A stretch of DNA of 64,000 nucleotides. Source: JAVJQS01 sp040218815. GTDB taxonomy: Bacteria > Bacteroidota > Bacteroidia > Flavobacteriales_E > Vicingaceae. A program made the position numbers and the translations under genes. Position 1 is the first letter of the stretch. Each line of letters starts with the position of its first letter. Positions 35,582-43,894 of the stretch are shown here, piece by piece. Under the pieces are notes generated by a model. That model saw only the letters and a list, made by a program, of their open reading frames with translations. It was not told the origin of the DNA and ran no database searches. The stretch is from the NCBI GenBank assembly GCA_040218815.1, contig JAVJQS010000001.1, positions 1 to 64,000 of the forward strand, in the 5' to 3' direction.

Positions 35582-36213
35582 TTCAAATAATTATTTCCAT
35601 AGATCCATCTACCCATTTTTTATTTGAGATAATCACAAAGCTTAAAAAATACGGCATTAAATGTAATGTTCATGAAATCCACCCAAATGAAGAGTCTTAT
35701 TTTAAGACATTTGATATAGTTTCAAATTTTGAAAGAAATTCACGAGTTCTTTTTTTGGGACATGGCCAATCTAATCAACTATATGGTGGTGAATGTTTGG
35801 AAACATTTCCTCAAAAACCTTTTATCAAATTGAATGAAATGAGTGTTTTTAAAGATCAACACTTGTTTCTTCTTGCCTGTGATTCTGCAGCTTTAATCAA
35901 AAGCTCTTTTAGAAATTCTAAGATGTCAAAATCAATTGGATTTGGAGGTTTACCAACATCAATGGAAGAGGTAGAAAAAGACAAAAAACTATCTTCAGAA
36001 GGTGTTTCTGAACAAACAATTGAAGATTTCAAAAATGAAATAGTTTACACGGTTTCGAACGCTATATCATCACATTATCAGGATTTCAATACCTTATCAG
36101 ACTATTTGACGCTTCTACTTGACCAAAGAATAAATAATGCTGTTTTAATAAAAACGGACAGGAGCCTAGCTGATTTACTGTATAAAATGAGATGTGAAAT
36201 GGTATTATATTGA
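35578..36213 (+). CDS. Putative caspase-like (CHAT-type) cysteine protease
   Basis: A 211-residue protein of unknown function, GTG start overlapping the previous stop. The pattern SRVLFLGHGQS (His62) followed by HLFLLACDSAAL (Cys101) and then KSIGFGG matches the strand-HG / strand-AC(D/E)S catalytic dyad of caspase-like and CHAT peptidases. An N-terminal strand-helix-strand (IIISID, then helix, then KCNVHEI) fits an alpha/beta caspase fold. Length is close to a bare catalytic domain. No signal peptide. As last gene of the island it could be a suicide effector activated by the receiver protein. This is inference: family membership needs a structure-based search. Confidence 0.55.
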   Translation: MIQIIISIDPSTHFLFEIITKLKKYGIKCNVHEIHPNEESYFKTFDIVSNFERNSRVLFLGHGQSNQLYGGECLETFPQKPFIKLNEMSVFKDQHLFLLACDSAALIKSSFRNSKMSKSIGFGGLPTSMEEVEKDKKLSSEGVSEQTIEDFKNEIVYTVSNAISSHYQDFNTLSDYLTLLLDQRINNAVLIKTDRSLADLLYKMRCEMVLY

Positions 36214-36216
36214 TAA

Positions 36217-36246
36217 AATCAGCTCCGCAGGGTTTGTAATCCTGCG
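36217..36246. repeat. Dispersed palindromic repeat, copy 1
   Basis: A 6-bp stem CGCAGG/CCTGCG with a 9-base loop (36226-36246), preceded by ATCAGCTCCGCAGGGTT. A close relative of the left half (ATCAGCTACGCAGGGTT) lies at 62956-62972. It sits just after the accessory island and may also act as its terminator. Confidence 0.5.
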
Positions 36247-36383
36247 CTATGCCCCTAAAAAGCCTTAAAAAAGCAACAGGCCAATACAAATTGAAAGCCA
36301 ACCATTTATAAAAGGATAAAATCCCTAAAACTTACTCAGCTTTGCCATCTTTGCACTAATTAAAAACCGACAAACTAAATCAA

Positions 36384-37220
36384 ATGTCTATTCTCATCTG
36401 TCCCTATTGCAAAAGTTCTTTAGATCGAATAGAAGAGAAAACCGCTAGCTGTGAAAACAAGCACAGTTTTGATTTTGCTAAAGAAGGTTACTTAAACTTA
36501 CTTCCAGTAAATCAAAAAAAGTCCAAAGACCCAGGAGATAATCAGATGATGATTGCTGCCAGGAGAAACTTCTTAGAACTTGGGTTTTACGACCCACTGA
36601 TAAAAAGTATTCGAGACCTTATAAGTGATAAATTGAATTTTAACAGCAAAGAAATAACTGCTTTTGATGCAGGCTGCGGGGAAGGCTATTATTCAGAAAA
36701 AGCACTGAACCATTTAACTGACTTAAAAACAGATATTTTAGGAACAGACATTTCAAAATATGCGGTCAAAAATGCTGCAAAAAAATATAAAAACAACTTT
36801 TATTTTGTGAGTTCAGTATATGACTTGCCTATTGCCGAGCATAGTGTAGACCTCATCCTATCTATCTTTTCACCAATTATGGCAGAAGAGTTTAAACGTA
36901 TACTATCTAAACAAGGCCATGTGATTGTGGTAAGCCCTGCTCCTAACCACCTAAGAGAAATTGCAGAATTAATTTACGACAGCTTCAATCCACACACGAC
37001 AAATATTGTCGAAAAGATGACTCCTTTATTCAAGCACGAGTTCACTAAAAGAACGAGTTTTAAAATAGAGCTAAAAAGTGCAGAGGACCTGCTTCAACTT
37101 TTAAAAATGACACCTTATTATTGGAGCACAGGAAAAGAACGATTGGAGAAAATCACCAAAAAAAATGAATTATCGGTCAGCTGTGATTTCAACATCGACA
37201 TTTTTAAGCAAATAGTTTAA
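36384..37220 (+). CDS. RlmA-type 23S rRNA (guanine-N1)-methyltransferase
   Basis: A 278-residue SAM-dependent methyltransferase. The N-terminal zinc finger has CPYCKSSL then CENKHSFDFAKEGYLNLL, and the DPGDNQMMIAARRNFLELGFYDPL segment is characteristic of RlmA/TlrB enzymes, which methylate G745 or G748 of 23S rRNA. The SAM site is FDAGCGEGYYS. The C terminus includes the TPYYWS motif. E. coli RlmA is similar in length (269). It is followed one base later by the flavoprotein gene. Confidence 0.88.
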   Translation: MSILICPYCKSSLDRIEEKTASCENKHSFDFAKEGYLNLLPVNQKKSKDPGDNQMMIAARRNFLELGFYDPLIKSIRDLISDKLNFNSKEITAFDAGCGEGYYSEKALNHLTDLKTDILGTDISKYAVKNAAKKYKNNFYFVSSVYDLPIAEHSVDLILSIFSPIMAEEFKRILSKQGHVIVVSPAPNHLREIAELIYDSFNPHTTNIVEKMTPLFKHEFTKRTSFKIELKSAEDLLQLLKMTPYYWSTGKERLEKITKKNELSVSCDFNIDIFKQIV

Positions 37221-37221
37221 G

Positions 37222-38412
37222 GTGAAGAAGAAGATTTCCATCATAGGCGGGGGAGCTGCAGCCATTGCAACAGCTGCCTTTTTAGATCATCAAAAATTTG
37301 AAGTGTCCATTTTTGAAAAAAATAAGGCGCTTGGTAGAAAGTTTCTAGTCGCCGGAAAAGGGGGATTTAACTTAACACATGCGGAGCACATTAATTTGCT
37401 CCTAGAGCGTTATACCCCTAGTGCCTTTTTAAAAGAACACTTGCTTCAATTCAGCAACGAAGACCTAAGGAATTGGCTTGAAACCATTGGCATTCCAACT
37501 TACGTAGGCAGCAGTAAAAGAGTATACCCTCAGAAAGGCATTAAACCCATAGAAGTTCTCCAGGCTATACAAGCTGTTCTAAGCCAAAAGGATGTAAACA
37601 TCATCTACAACAAAACCTGGACAGGATGGGACAAGGACAAGCATTTAATCTTTAACGAAAACGAAGTTGTAGCATCAGATTATGTCGTTTTTGCCTTAGG
37701 TGGCGGCAGTTGGAAGGTGACAGGTTCCGATGGAATTTGGTTGTCGCTTTTCAAAAAAAGAGGAATTAAAGTTGCTTCTTTTGAACCCTCTAACTGTGCC
37801 TATCAAATTAAATGGAAGGCAGATTTTATTCAAAAATATGCAGGCACACCCCTTAAAAATATTTCTATTTCTTGTTTAAATAAAGAGCAAAAAGGTGAAG
37901 TCGTTATAACTTCATTCGGGCTCGAAGGAAATGCCATTTACGCTCTTAGCCCTGAACTAAGAACTACACTTAATAAACAACAAAAGGCAATTATTTACAT
38001 AGACTTCAAACCTAGCTTATCACTGAAAGATGTCTTGACTAAATTGAATAAGTCAAAAGTAAATAACATTACAAAATGTTTAAAAAGTGACCTAAAGCTA
38101 AGTAATGCGCAAATAGCGCTCCTTAAAATTCACCTTACAAAAGAAGAGTTCTTAAACAATGAAACACTTGCCGAAAAAATTAAAGGCCTTCAGCTTGAAG
38201 TAAGCGATATAGCTGAGTTGGACGAAGCCATTTCAACAGTTGGCGGAATTTGCTTGTCGAAGATAGATTCTCATTTTGAATTTAAAGGGTTAAAGAATAG
38301 CTTTTGTATTGGTGAAATGTTAGATTGGGATGCTCCTACTGGTGGATATTTGCTACAAGCATGCTTCAGCATGGGTTTTTCACTTTCAGCGCATTTAAAT
38401 AAAAAAGGCTAG
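37222..38412 (+). CDS. HI0933-like FAD-dependent flavoprotein (PP_4765 type)
   Basis: A 396-residue flavoprotein of the HI0933/YhiN family. FAD dinucleotide-binding motif IIGGGAAAIATAAF at the N terminus, GRKFLVAGKGGFNLTH (the family's 'GkKllvSGgGrCN-T' box), YVVFALGGGSW and the C-terminal CIGEMLDWDAPTGGYLLQ. The variant features point to the TIGR03862 subgroup. Its reaction is not known; roles in DNA or tRNA maintenance have been proposed for relatives. GTG start, one base after the RlmA stop, so probably cotranscribed. Confidence 0.88.
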   Translation: MKKKISIIGGGAAAIATAAFLDHQKFEVSIFEKNKALGRKFLVAGKGGFNLTHAEHINLLLERYTPSAFLKEHLLQFSNEDLRNWLETIGIPTYVGSSKRVYPQKGIKPIEVLQAIQAVLSQKDVNIIYNKTWTGWDKDKHLIFNENEVVASDYVVFALGGGSWKVTGSDGIWLSLFKKRGIKVASFEPSNCAYQIKWKADFIQKYAGTPLKNISISCLNKEQKGEVVITSFGLEGNAIYALSPELRTTLNKQQKAIIYIDFKPSLSLKDVLTKLNKSKVNNITKCLKSDLKLSNAQIALLKIHLTKEEFLNNETLAEKIKGLQLEVSDIAELDEAISTVGGICLSKIDSHFEFKGLKNSFCIGEMLDWDAPTGGYLLQACFSMGFSLSAHLNKKG

Positions 38413-38520
38413 CTGACTAAACCAGCGTTAAAAATTACTTGATTTGCTTCACTTAATTCGAGCTTGTCTTGGAGCGTCTGAAAATGATACTTCTTTTAAT
38501 CTGAGGTGATTTAATTTCTA

Positions 38521-41070
38521 TTACAGTTCTTCACCATAATTTCCCTTTACCAGATCAGTCATTAAGAGCCTTTTGCCTTTATAAAAGGCAGTAATCCAAG
38601 CATCTTCGATTCCAGCGGAAATCACTTTTTGTCGCAGGATTTCACCATCCTTAAAAGTTTCAAACTTCCCTTGCGTAAAGCGGGTAATCTCGTCGGGATA
38701 ATCTCTTATTTTCGGTTGACCAAATTGCAGAAGTTGATCATATTTAAAATTTTCTGGGTGTTTATAAGCTGCAATTTGCACTTCAAAGTGTAAACCAGGA
38801 CGACAAATATCACCTACCATGTTTAACAATCGGGTATAGTTTTCTTTATCGTTGCGGACATCCTTTAAGATAAATTTAGTGAAGCCATCCATGGTGTATG
38901 CTGCACAAGGGTCGTCACTATCATCCAATCCTGCACTGGTATACTCCTCTGTATACTCATCAACAGTTTTTCGTTTTCCAAAAACAAAAACAGTAACAAA
39001 TGCATCCTTAGTACTCGTTTCTTTTTCAATCAACATATTTCTGAAGTCTTCCGCTTCTTCTAAAGTATTGAAACCGGTAAATGCGTAACGAATAGTTCCA
39101 TCTGGATATTTTTTACTTTCAATTTTGCCGTATTTCCTCAAATAATCCAAATCAAAGTCATTAGTATCTGTTACAGCGGCAATCTCTACTTTAAAGCTGA
39201 GCCCTTGGATAATCTGGTTGGTTGTAGAGATCTTTTCAACAGTTGCAGAGTCGGCATTAGTTTGCGCAATAGCTGCTTTTTCTGTTGTAGCTACTTCGGG
39301 TTCTTTCTCAGTTGAAGTAGACGCTACTTTGGTAAGTTTTTTATTTAAATCGATTTTTTCAGTTAGCGTGCTGTCAGACTTTGCAAGTGATCTAATTTTT
39401 GTAAGTTGATTATTTAACTCTTCTTGTAGACTGGGTTCACTTTTATTTTTCTCTATGGTATCATTCTTTTTAAGGTAATCATCAGTGTAGGAGTTAAAAT
39501 CTTTTTCTACCTGAACAAAAGTTTCTAAAGATTCAATGTCTAAATATTCATAAGAAGTTTCGTGTCCCTCTATTTCAATGGCAATTTTATACTTATTTCC
39601 TGGAACTAAAGAAAGTAAAAATTTTCCTGTCTCCTCGTCAGAGTTTGTTTTATTAGCAACTTTACCATCTTTTTCATTGATGGCAGTTACTACAGCACCT
39701 GTTTCTTTATCATTAGCACGTGTAACTCCTATTACCAAGGCTAAAACAGGTTGTTTTCCAATATGTCCAGGGGTTACAACGTAAATATCATTCCCTCCCA
39801 AGGAGTTACTTTTCCCAGAAGACGAGTAATAGCCAGTTGAAGCATCAGCAGATAGCACATAGAAGCGATCATCTTTTATTGTGTTTACTGGGTAACCAAT
39901 ATTCATAGGTTCATCCCATACTCCATCATTGTCAAAACTGTAAAACACATCATAGCCTCCAATACTGTTGTGGCCCTTTGAGCTAAAGTAAAGCGTTTTA
40001 TTGTCGGGGTGTATAAAAGGATCATCCTCATCAAGTGGAGTATTGATGGTAGGTCCTAAATTTTGAATGTTACCCCACACATTATTTTTTAATAGTTCAG
40101 CTTTATAAATGTCTCTGCCTCCAAAACCTCCCTTACGTTCGCTGGTGAAATATAGAATTTGCTCATCGCTTGATAAACTGGCGCTACCTTCCCAATAATT
40201 TGAATTTACATCACCTTCTAATCGTTTAGGAATACTCCAAGTTCCCGACTCCAATTTACTGAGGTAGATATCACCTGAATTTTGATCGTCACTTTTATAT
40301 ACAAAAAGCTTTTGTCCACTATTAGAAATTGCAATACTGGCATCGTGCTTCTTTGTATTAATATTACTCCCTATACTTTTTGGTTCAGACCAAACACCAT
40401 TTACATTTTTTTTTGAAATCATTATATCTTCGCGGTATTCTCCATTTTTACTAGGATTGCCGTATTGGTCTAAGCGTCCACCCGTACTTTTTTCTCCTCT
40501 GTAAGTAAAAATAATAATGCTTTCATCAGGAGTAATAATAGGCACATACTCCTCGTCTACTGTGTTTATGGGGGCTCCGATGTTAGTAATGAGAACATCT
40601 ACGCTGTCTTGGTCTATGCTTTTGGCATTCTCACAATTTTTTATATACAATAAAGCCTTACTTCTATCCTCTTGCATCAAATCTGGATCCTCTAGGTAGA
40701 TATTGAAGTATTCTATGGCTTGATCATATTCTTTATTTACTGCATAAGACCTTCCAATAAAAAAATATATTTCAGTGTATTCGGGATTTTCTTCTTTAAC
40801 TTCCAGAAGAATATCAATAGATTCTGCTCTTTTATCATCGATAAAAGTATAGCAAACCCCTTTCATCATTTTATAGTAAATATCATTGGGGTTACTTTTG
40901 TTTAAGGATTCGAAAAGTTCAGCAGCTTTAGAATAATTTTCGTCGTTATATTGAGCCTCGGCTTGCTGTGTGGTGTTTTTTTCTTCCTTTTTACTCATTT
41001 TATCTTGAGCAGAGATGCTATTAAACAGAAGACTACAAACCGAAAAAATTATAATAAACTTTACATTCAT
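38521..41070 (-). CDS. PorE-like TPR/WD40 envelope protein without OmpA domain
   Basis: An 849-residue exported protein. Signal peptide (ISAQ), TPR helices (about 35-155), a PD40/WD40-like propeller (about 165-430; repeated GxDIYxSK, LYFSSKGHNSIGGYDVFYS), a carboxypeptidase-regulatory-like beta domain (about 440-525), a low-complexity linker rich in Ser/Thr/Lys/Glu (about 530-620) and two SPOR-like repeats at the C terminus (FKVEIAAVTDTNDF and FEVQIAAYKHPENF). The first part matches T9SS PorE-type proteins, but the usual C-terminal OmpA peptidoglycan-binding domain is missing and the SPOR-like pair stands in its place. It may still bind peptidoglycan and support gliding or secretion. Confidence 0.82.
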   Translation of the reverse strand: MNVKFIIIFSVCSLLFNSISAQDKMSKKEEKNTTQQAEAQYNDENYSKAAELFESLNKSNPNDIYYKMMKGVCYTFIDDKRAESIDILLEVKEENPEYTEIYFFIGRSYAVNKEYDQAIEYFNIYLEDPDLMQEDRSKALLYIKNCENAKSIDQDSVDVLITNIGAPINTVDEEYVPIITPDESIIIFTYRGEKSTGGRLDQYGNPSKNGEYREDIMISKKNVNGVWSEPKSIGSNINTKKHDASIAISNSGQKLFVYKSDDQNSGDIYLSKLESGTWSIPKRLEGDVNSNYWEGSASLSSDEQILYFTSERKGGFGGRDIYKAELLKNNVWGNIQNLGPTINTPLDEDDPFIHPDNKTLYFSSKGHNSIGGYDVFYSFDNDGVWDEPMNIGYPVNTIKDDRFYVLSADASTGYYSSSGKSNSLGGNDIYVVTPGHIGKQPVLALVIGVTRANDKETGAVVTAINEKDGKVANKTNSDEETGKFLLSLVPGNKYKIAIEIEGHETSYEYLDIESLETFVQVEKDFNSYTDDYLKKNDTIEKNKSEPSLQEELNNQLTKIRSLAKSDSTLTEKIDLNKKLTKVASTSTEKEPEVATTEKAAIAQTNADSATVEKISTTNQIIQGLSFKVEIAAVTDTNDFDLDYLRKYGKIESKKYPDGTIRYAFTGFNTLEEAEDFRNMLIEKETSTKDAFVTVFVFGKRKTVDEYTEEYTSAGLDDSDDPCAAYTMDGFTKFILKDVRNDKENYTRLLNMVGDICRPGLHFEVQIAAYKHPENFKYDQLLQFGQPKIRDYPDEITRFTQGKFETFKDGEILRQKVISAGIEDAWITAFYKGKRLLMTDLVKGNYGEEL

Positions 41071-41272
41071 CTTTATAACTTAGATTTTTACTAAATTAAA
41101 GGCTATCTAAAGAGCTCGCAGTCACCAGAAACAAATCTTATTAACAGGATTAATTAACAATTTAAAAGAAATAGATTACTAGACACAGCAAAAGCCATAG
41201 AATATGACCAAGGCTGGCTACGACAAACTATTTTGGGTACATTGCATAGCCGAACCGGTGTAAACAATTAAA
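41071..41272. other. Intergenic region upstream of the AraC fragment
   Basis: AT-rich leader; probable remains of the promoter region of the truncated AraC-type gene. No other gene is visible. Confidence 0.4.
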
Positions 41273-41368
41273 ATGAACTCCGTTAAAACCTATCAAGCAG
41301 TCAATCGCGAACAGCAGGATGTGCATTTTGGCATCTCCAAAATGGAGGACATTTATACCGCTGCTTAG
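41273..41368 (+). pseudogene. Truncated 5' end of an AraC-family regulator gene
   Basis: The first 29 codons (MNSVKTYQAVNREQQDVHFG…) match the intact AraC-type gene at 42943 at the protein level without a single change, then end in two alanines and TAG. Five base differences over 87 bases are all synonymous and all lie in the first half. So the fragment comes from a diverged but formerly working homologue, not from a recent decaying copy. A small hairpin (GCTGCTTAGCAGC, 41360-41372) overlaps the break. Confidence 0.85.
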
Positions 41369-41482
41369 CAGCTTTTATTATTTATTAAACCGAAAGTGTT
41401 ATTTTTATCTAGTTCACAACGATACCAAACAGAGGCGCAAGGTTTTTTGTAGTAGCAGACTGATATTTAGGATAAATAAATG

Positions 41483-41639
41483 ACCGGACAAACATCCGGA
41501 ATTATGTTTACTTTACCTTAAATATACCCCCGGAATTCGACTCATTAAAAAATACTCAAATTACTGAATAACAGTACTTAAATAATCAGAAATACAATCG
41601 GAAAAAAAATAAAAAACAACCGGAATAACGACCGGAAAT
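41483..41639 (+). promoter_or_regulatory. Cluster of CCGGAA boxes in front of the fic gene
   Basis: In about 155 bases the word CCGGA recurs in the same orientation: ACCGGA (41483-41488), TCCGGAATT (41495-41503), CCGGAATT (41530-41537), TCGGAAA (41598-41604), CCGGAAT (41620-41626) and ACCGGAAAT (41631-41639). The surrounding DNA is very AT-rich, so this is not compositional. The boxes end about 24 bases before the fic ATG and could be an operator, perhaps for the winged helix at the C terminus of Fic itself. Confidence 0.55.
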
Positions 41640-41662
41640 ATTATTATATCTACATTTGAAAT

Positions 41663-42919
41663 ATGAATGATACATCTAAGTTCTATACTACACCTGATGC
41701 AATGGAACCATTGTTACCGGATGACCCTTCTAAACAACTTGAGGATTTAGCTATTGATCTAATTTCAAAAGCAAATAAATTGTCAGGAAAACTACACCCT
41801 ATTACTAGAGATGCTGTTGCTGATTTTTTACGACCTATGAACAGCTATTATTCCAACCTGATTGAAGGGCATGATACCCACCCTATTGAGATACACAGAG
41901 CTCTAAACAAGGATTATTCTAACGACAAAAAAAAAAGAGACTTACAATTGGAAGCATATGCTCACATAAAAGTCCACAAAAAAATTTCTGAGGAATTAAA
42001 ATCAAGAGAAGACCTTTTTAATACATCCTCTCCTGAATATTTAAAAAATATTCATAAAGAATTTTATGAATATTTACCGGAAGATTTTAAAATAGTGTTA
42101 TCAAAAGAAGGTTTATCAAAACCAATAATACCTGGGGAATTTAGAGAAACAGAAGTGGAAGTTGGAAGACATATTGCTCCTTACTCTAAAAATTTGGATG
42201 ACTTTATTAAACGATTTGAAGATTTTTATAACCCTACAAATGTTTCAAACAAATCAAAAACAAAAAGAATAATATCGATTGGGGCTTCGCACCACCGTTT
42301 AGCATGGATTCACCCTTTTCTAGATGGTAATGGAAGGGTTATTAGACTATTTTCTGATGCCTGTTTCATGAATGAAGATCTACACTCATCAGGACTTTGG
42401 TCAATTTCAAGAGGATTAGCAAGAGACAAAGATAAATATAGATCACACCTAGCAAATGCCGATCTTCAAAGATTTAATGATTATGACGGTCGGGGGAATT
42501 TATCTAATAGAACCTTACTAGCATTTTGTGAATATTTCCTTAAAACTGCAATTGACCAAATTGAATATATGTCAGGAGTGATTGATATTGACAATATGCT
42601 AAATAGACTGACCAAGTTTGCAGAATTAATGTCAATAAAAGATAAGCTTAAACCCGAATCAGAATATATTCTGACAAGCGTGTTTTTAAAAGGCAAAATT
42701 TCAAAATCAGAGGCTATGAGAATAACAAAAACTTCTGATAAAACATTAAAAAAATTAACTGATGAAATGTTGAAGCTTCAACTTTTGAAATCAAAGAAAG
42801 AAGGGAAGGAAATGATGTACTACGTGAATTATCCAATATCTTTTGCTGCATCAATATTTCCTGGCCTTTACCCCAGCAGTAAAGAAATAGATTTATTAAA
42901 CAACAGTTATAAAATATAG
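41663..42919 (+). CDS. Fic family AMP-transferase with N-terminal inhibitory motif and winged helix
   Basis: A 418-residue Fic protein. The active-site motif HPFLDGNGRVIR (His217 to Arg225) is complete, so AMP (or another NMP) transfer to a protein hydroxyl is expected. Near the N terminus SNLIEG (64-69) fits the inhibitory motif (S/T)xxxE(G/N), placing it with class II, self-inhibited Fic proteins; no separate antitoxin gene is needed. Residues about 330-400 resemble a winged helix (LKGKISKSEAMRITKTSDKT), suggesting DNA binding and autoregulation through the upstream CCGGAA boxes. The gene lies between a truncated and a complete AraC gene, so it probably arrived by transfer. Confidence 0.92.
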   Translation: MNDTSKFYTTPDAMEPLLPDDPSKQLEDLAIDLISKANKLSGKLHPITRDAVADFLRPMNSYYSNLIEGHDTHPIEIHRALNKDYSNDKKKRDLQLEAYAHIKVHKKISEELKSREDLFNTSSPEYLKNIHKEFYEYLPEDFKIVLSKEGLSKPIIPGEFRETEVEVGRHIAPYSKNLDDFIKRFEDFYNPTNVSNKSKTKRIISIGASHHRLAWIHPFLDGNGRVIRLFSDACFMNEDLHSSGLWSISRGLARDKDKYRSHLANADLQRFNDYDGRGNLSNRTLLAFCEYFLKTAIDQIEYMSGVIDIDNMLNRLTKFAELMSIKDKLKPESEYILTSVFLKGKISKSEAMRITKTSDKTLKKLTDEMLKLQLLKSKKEGKEMMYYVNYPISFAASIFPGLYPSSKEIDLLNNSYKI

Positions 42920-42942
42920 CCAAAAAGTTGTAATCAAATAAA

Positions 42943-43818
42943 ATGAATTCCGTTAAAACATATCAGGCAGTAAATCGCGAACAGCAAGATGTGCATTTTG
43001 GCATCTCCAAAATGGAGGACATTTATACCAAGCGCAAGGGAGAAGTAGATGAACCCCACCGGCATAATTTTTACACTGTTTTAATCATTAAAAAGGCAAA
43101 AGGCCAACATAAAATTGATTTCAATTCATACGCATTAGGCAGCAATCAACTCTTTTTTGTGGCACCCGGACAAGTGCACCAAGTAATAGAAAGTGAACAA
43201 TCTAGTGGTTTCGCCATGACCTTCTCCAACCAGTTCTTAGTCAAAAACGAAATACCTCTATCCTTTATCGCCAGCTTAAACCTTTTTCAAAATTATGGGC
43301 AAAGTCCACCCCTAACGCCAAGCTCAGATCAATTTAAGAATATTGAAAACTTTTGCCATCAAATTTATTCTCTGTTCCACGGAGACAGCCAAATGAAGAG
43401 TTTATCAGTTGGGGCCTACTTAAAGCTCCTCTTAATTGAGTGCAACAACATTTGCTCCATCAACCCCATTGAATCAGATGCAGATACTTCCGGAGATAAC
43501 CTCATCCGAGCCTTTAAAGAGTCAGTTGATGCCCATTATCAAAAAGAACATTCCACCAGTTTTTACGCCAATCAGTTACACATTACTCCCGATCATTTGA
43601 ACCGGGTAATAAAAAGTAAAATTGGCAAAACAGCCAAAGATTACATCCAATCGAGAATAATTACTGAAGCCAAACGCCTCCTCTACTTCACCGATTTATC
43701 GAATAAGGAAATTGGCTACGAACTGGGTTTTAATGAGCCCGCCAACTTTAGTGCTTTTTTCAAAAAATGCACTGGTTATTCCCCTTCCAAATTCAAGAAA
43801 AGAGAGCTGGAGTCCTAA
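42943..43818 (+). CDS. AraC family transcriptional regulator
   Basis: A 291-residue regulator: a cupin-like N-terminal domain (about 15-150; PHRHNFYTVLIIKKAKG and FFVAPGQVHQV) joined to a C-terminal AraC-type double HTH (about 190-290; FYANQLHITPDHLNRVIKSK then SNKEIGYELGFNEPANFSAF and FFKKCTGYSPSKFKK). It probably senses a small molecule and controls the pirin and nitroreductase genes that follow in the same direction. It starts 23 bases after fic. A truncated homologue of its first 29 codons lies before fic. Confidence 0.93.
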   Translation: MNSVKTYQAVNREQQDVHFGISKMEDIYTKRKGEVDEPHRHNFYTVLIIKKAKGQHKIDFNSYALGSNQLFFVAPGQVHQVIESEQSSGFAMTFSNQFLVKNEIPLSFIASLNLFQNYGQSPPLTPSSDQFKNIENFCHQIYSLFHGDSQMKSLSVGAYLKLLLIECNNICSINPIESDADTSGDNLIRAFKESVDAHYQKEHSTSFYANQLHITPDHLNRVIKSKIGKTAKDYIQSRIITEAKRLLYFTDLSNKEIGYELGFNEPANFSAFFKKCTGYSPSKFKKRELES

Positions 43819-43894
43819 TATCGGATTTTCATATGTTTTCTCCCCTTTTTAATATTCTGTAGGCGCTTAAACAGTCCCAACTTTACATTATACT

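Noticed and set aside
31066..36213. Classical type II restriction-modification system
   Set aside because: Only the methylase is present; none of the following three proteins shows a PD-(D/E)xK, HNH or PLD-type nuclease motif.
32295..36213. Known Detocs phosphorelay defence system
   Set aside because: Kinase-receiver order is reminiscent, but the MORC-like N terminus, the methylase and a separate protease-like effector with no receiver do not fit the described three-gene layout.
41360..41372. Terminal inverted repeat of an insertion sequence at the AraC fragment
   Set aside because: The hairpin is short, has no partner copy after fic, and no transposase or target duplication is visible.
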